In this document: in pieces, positions 62,401 to 64,000 of the stretch
Position numbering within the stretch: the stretch's first letter is position 1
Layout of the letters: every line of letters begins with the position of its first letter
Origin: Lachnospiraceae bacterium MD335
GTDB lineage: Bacteria; Bacillota; Clostridia; Lachnospirales; Lachnospiraceae
DNA: 64,000 bases
Assembly: GCA_000403335.2 (NCBI GenBank)
Contig: KE159630.1
Coordinates: forward strand, 59,057-123,056
Direction: 5' to 3'
Translations under genes and position numbers: made by a program
The notes under the pieces: generated by a model
Database searches by the model: none
Told to the model about the DNA's origin: nothing
What the model saw: the letters and a program-made list of their open reading frames with translations, nothing else

Positions 62401-63790
62401 CAAATATTACGAGGATGATATTGACGATGAGGCGCTCGTGCAGCTTACAACAGGAAAAACCGATATTTGCACCAACAAAGGGATTGTGCGCGGCGATATT
62501 AATGTGGGAGGCATTGCAGGCTCCATGTCCATAGACAGTGAGGATTTGGAGGGAAATGCGGCAGGAAGCGTTGATTTTGAGCTGGGCAGCAAGTTTATAA
62601 CAAGATGCGCGATTATGGGCAGTGTCAATGAGGGTTATGTTACGGCAAAGAAAAACGGGGCAGGCGGTATTGTGGGTTACATGAACCACGGTGTTGTTGT
62701 TGATTCGGAAGGCTATGGAAGCGTGGAAAGCACCGAGGGCGATTATGTCGGCGGTATTTGCGGCGAGTCGCACACGATTATTAAGCGCTGCTATTCACTC
62801 TGCTCGGTAGCGGGCACAAAGAACATCGGCGGCATTGCGGGCTATGCGGAAACGCTCAAAAACTGTTATGCAATGTCAAAGATTGCGTCGGAAAACGGCA
62901 GAATGGGCGCAATTGCAGGACAGATTAACGGGTATGAAGATATTGAGGAAGGAGAGGAAGAAATTAAGGTATCAGGCAACTACTATGTCGGCGACGATAT
63001 TTACGGCATTGACAACATCAGTTACACAGGCGTTGCCGAGCCGGTTACTTATCGGGAGCTGCTCACGGTGGAAAATCTGCCGAGGGAATTTTGGCATTTG
63101 AAAGTAATTTACAAAATCGAAGATACTTATCTTGGTGAGGAGGAGGTTAAGTACGGTGAGCCGCTCAATGCGCTCCATTATCCGCAGATACCGGAAAAGA
63201 GCGGCTGTTACGGCGTTTGGGAAGATGTGACGGACCAAACCATGACGGGTACACTTTTGGTAGAAGCGCAGTATCGGGACAACGTGACCGTGGTGCAAAG
63301 CGGCGACGGTGAAACGATGAACGAGGGAAGCGCCAAAAAGCCCTATGCGCTTGTAAATGAGGCGTTTACCGAAAATACCGTGTTAAATGCCGTGGTTAAC
63401 AATCAGATTGCCCCCCCCGAACGGGCAGCGCATAAGGACTATGTCATATATGAGGTATCCCTTGAAAACAGCAGGCTCGGCGCTTCCGACAGTTTTGCGG
63501 TGCGGCTGCTGAATCCCTATGATAAGGCGCAGGTTTGGGAATACCGGGACGGTGTATGGACGAAACTTGAGAGCAAGGTCAGAGGACAGTATTTACAGGT
63601 GGATATGGTTGGCACAGACAGCGTGTTTTGTTTGGTATCGGATGAGAAAAATATGCTGTTTATAATCGGCGGCATTGCAGCAGGTGCAGCGGTTTTGGCA
63701 CTGGCTGTGTTTATTTTGAAAGGCGGTATGAAGCGCGGAGGAAGAAGAAGGAAAAGTGGAGCAGGTACAAGAGCAGGCAAAGAAGAATAA
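59468..63790 (+). CDS. Large GLUG-repeat surface protein with signal peptide and C-terminal membrane anchor
   Basis: 1440-residue predicted surface protein. Signal peptide 1-31 ('AAFLTAALVLGMLPPNSVRA'). GLUG-type beta-helix repeats at about 155-345 ('GGLVGI', 'GGIAGI', 'GGIAGR', 'GGIVGQ') are followed by a coiled-coil region and a bacterial repeat domain near 470-545 ('TTVGGRLSCDK'). An acidic Ser/Thr/Glu linker (565-690), a second such repeat domain, long helical coils (770-970) and a second GLUG group near 985-1140 follow. A transmembrane helix (about 1396-1417) and an Arg/Lys-rich tail end the protein. It starts inside the exporter gene, so the two are translationally coupled and probably act together. 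A C8 run lies at 63411-63418. Confidence 0.8.
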   Translation: MFRNAYGKRITAAFLTAALVLGMLPPNSVRAAQPETAETASEQAATEETVEDVITYEIIEIHTAEDLLALADNCYVDEWSKNKSVVLKADIDLSQAEDFFAVPVFGGIFDGEGHTISGFDHTGAGYVTGLFRYIESSGLVKNLTLKGNIEGDDEEECIGGLCGVNYGTINNCTFRGTVKGRDTVGGLVGINESSATVLNCTAKGRILGNYSTGGIAGINHGVINHCTNEAGINDNTEWVEEDDELGTGIFLSISVDDEETEIYSGVDAGGIAGYSDGMISRCTNSGTVGYEHSGYNIGGIAGRQAGLVSLCTNAGEVYGRKDVGGIVGQMEPYIEVNEAESLRSAINKLHDLIDDTLDDIKSTKDVLKKDVDSLQDHAGKAVDTGDALVTQLTDFVDGNLDQVNAFADRMDYVIDMFPNITDNVSAALDELSHLNGIIDDLKDDLNITSDAYKPTQYTRISLVTTVGGRLSCDKTEPAQGETVTVTVRPGQDYRMKEKGFAVKDKNGKKIAFTDAGSGVFTFEMPKNNVLVTAEFEHTGTFVSSGVSGLDTIDGAAGDAVQTESETLKEDAAEETAAEETVQEQTPQEDTEDSNVSFGNGEDITETKNQEETSQTPQDNTEEAADVTSENVPGAFSDIASDEASDTENSESAVSSAQESSNRAESETERSEAESSSESGGQVTTALIKLSSNLGGTASYTCNADGVVTLTITPYEGYELSANPTVKDSKNKTVSVSKRKANGTVYAFNISKSVQPCTVKISFKKQNKGQAAEGALEDVSDCAKELSEAVNGVKESIDKIKSIIQNSDGSMKRWSELTDAEKEAVKTEVLKLSASLSDISASGAGALSALSSLANVLSTYDLAGAADDAGRDIDRATDCLQKVVNSFKAASNTVRDIINYLNAQPDIEFSKLGDGFDATKEDLHDQLKGISDSLSSLSDNASVYSDLVNDDLRKVNDQLNVVFNLLADTMTDLNELDLDKYYEDDIDDEALVQLTTGKTDICTNKGIVRGDINVGGIAGSMSIDSEDLEGNAAGSVDFELGSKFITRCAIMGSVNEGYVTAKKNGAGGIVGYMNHGVVVDSEGYGSVESTEGDYVGGICGESHTIIKRCYSLCSVAGTKNIGGIAGYAETLKNCYAMSKIASENGRMGAIAGQINGYEDIEEGEEEIKVSGNYYVGDDIYGIDNISYTGVAEPVTYRELLTVENLPREFWHLKVIYKIEDTYLGEEEVKYGEPLNALHYPQIPEKSGCYGVWEDVTDQTMTGTLLVEAQYRDNVTVVQSGDGETMNEGSAKKPYALVNEAFTENTVLNAVVNNQIAPPERAAHKDYVIYEVSLENSRLGASDSFAVRLLNPYDKAQVWEYRDGVWTKLESKVRGQYLQVDMVGTDSVFCLVSDEKNMLFIIGGIAAGAAVLALAVFILKGGMKRGGRRRKSGAGTRAGKEE

Positions 63791-63815
63791 TGGAATGGAC
63801 TTTACGGCAGTGATA

Positions 63816-63824
63816 TGATATAAT
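63816..63824 (+). promoter_or_regulatory. Extended -10 promoter for the coiled-coil gene
   Basis: TGATATAAT gives a perfect -10 with the TG extension; no good -35 is seen. A 16-base AT palindrome (63841-63856) lies between it and the ribosome site AAGGAG. No terminator separates it from the preceding gene. Confidence 0.5.
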
Positions 63825-63869
63825 GATAGTCAGCCACATATTATTTTATAAAATAAGGAGTGTGACAGA

Positions 63870-64000
63870 ATGGCAGATAATGAATTGCTGTTGGCAATAT
63901 CAAATTTGATTGAACCGCTTAGGGAAGATATTCAGGGACTCAAAACAGACATGCAGGGACTGAAAGCAGAAATGCAAGAGGTCAAGGCAGATGTGCAGGG
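63870..64000 (+). CDS. Coiled-coil protein, 5' part (3' end outside window)
   Basis: First 43 codons of a gene with ATG after AAGGAG. After 'MADNELLLAISNLIEPLRED' the sequence becomes repetitive (I/M-QGLK-T/A-D/E-MQ units), spaced seven residues apart, indicating a coiled coil. Similar small coiled-coil proteins are common in Clostridia; no function can be assigned. It has its own extended -10 promoter. Confidence 0.65.
   Translation, partial: MADNELLLAISNLIEPLREDIQGLKTDMQGLKAEMQEVKADVQ

Overview
The window reads as a Gram-positive Clostridia genome, most likely a Lachnospiraceae. The signs are the conserved cdaA-cdaR-glmM block, an HPr gene, AGGAGG-type ribosome sites, frequent GTG/TTG starts, an orphan Spo0A-type DNA-binding domain and mid-range base composition. 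This is inference from gene content; no rRNA or other phylogenetic marker is present. All supported genes lie on the + strand.

Layout. (1) 1-3549: housekeeping genes cdaA (partial), cdaR, glmM and ptsH, closed by a rho-independent terminator. (2) 3613-20294: first part of a very large surface-glycan locus. It holds an RmlD-like reductase, GDP-fucose synthesis (gmd, fcl), an orphan Spo0A C-terminal domain, polyprenyl-P and nucleotide-sugar glycosyltransferases, a WbaP-type initiating phosphotransferase, a Wzz-like protein with a decayed kinase domain, an EpsG-type polymerase, a sialyltransferase-like enzyme and a PglK-like ABC flippase. (3) 20314-30867: a promoter followed by a complete pseudaminic acid pathway (pseB, C, F, I, H, G), interleaved with a formyltransferase-like gene and a PIG-L deacetylase, then an acyltransferase and a GT-C-like membrane protein. 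(4) 30935-38040: a promoter, a WecE-type aminotransferase, a GT-C-like protein, a GNAT acetyltransferase, an ArnC-like transferase and an O-antigen ligase/polymerase. (5) 38037-46534: a bacillosamine-type module (PglF, PglE, PglC and PglA homologues plus an ATP-grasp enzyme) and tviB/tviC for UDP-GalNAcA. (6) 46561-55475: a DUF2334 protein, another GT-C-like protein, four GT4 transferases and an AsnB-type amidotransferase, closed by a strong terminator. (7) 55585-56741: a 5'-truncated GT2 relic next to a direct repeat. (8) 56787-64000: an MMPL/RND exporter behind tandem promoters and a TetR-like operator, overlapping a 1440-residue GLUG-repeat surface protein, then the start of a coiled-coil gene.

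Taken together the locus could supply GDP-L-fucose, CMP-pseudaminic acid, a 4-amino-4,6-dideoxy sugar, a diacetylbacillosamine-like sugar and UDP-GalNAcA (possibly amidated by AsnB). dTDP-rhamnose could be completed here if RmlABC are elsewhere. There are two initiating phosphotransferases, two UDP-GlcNAc 4,6-dehydratases and two polymerase/ligase candidates, so two glycans or a two-stage assembly are possible. No flagellar gene, Maf protein or PglB oligosaccharyltransferase is visible, so the acceptor is unknown.

The most unusual non-coding signal is a set of intergenic palindromes with arms close to AATGTGAAAA / TTTTCACATT. They overlap or touch the stop codons of several glycan genes and are followed by a second, unrelated hairpin. 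A 170-bp element with inverted ends and three hairpins (24661-24830) and a three-hairpin stretch (48746-48856) add to this.
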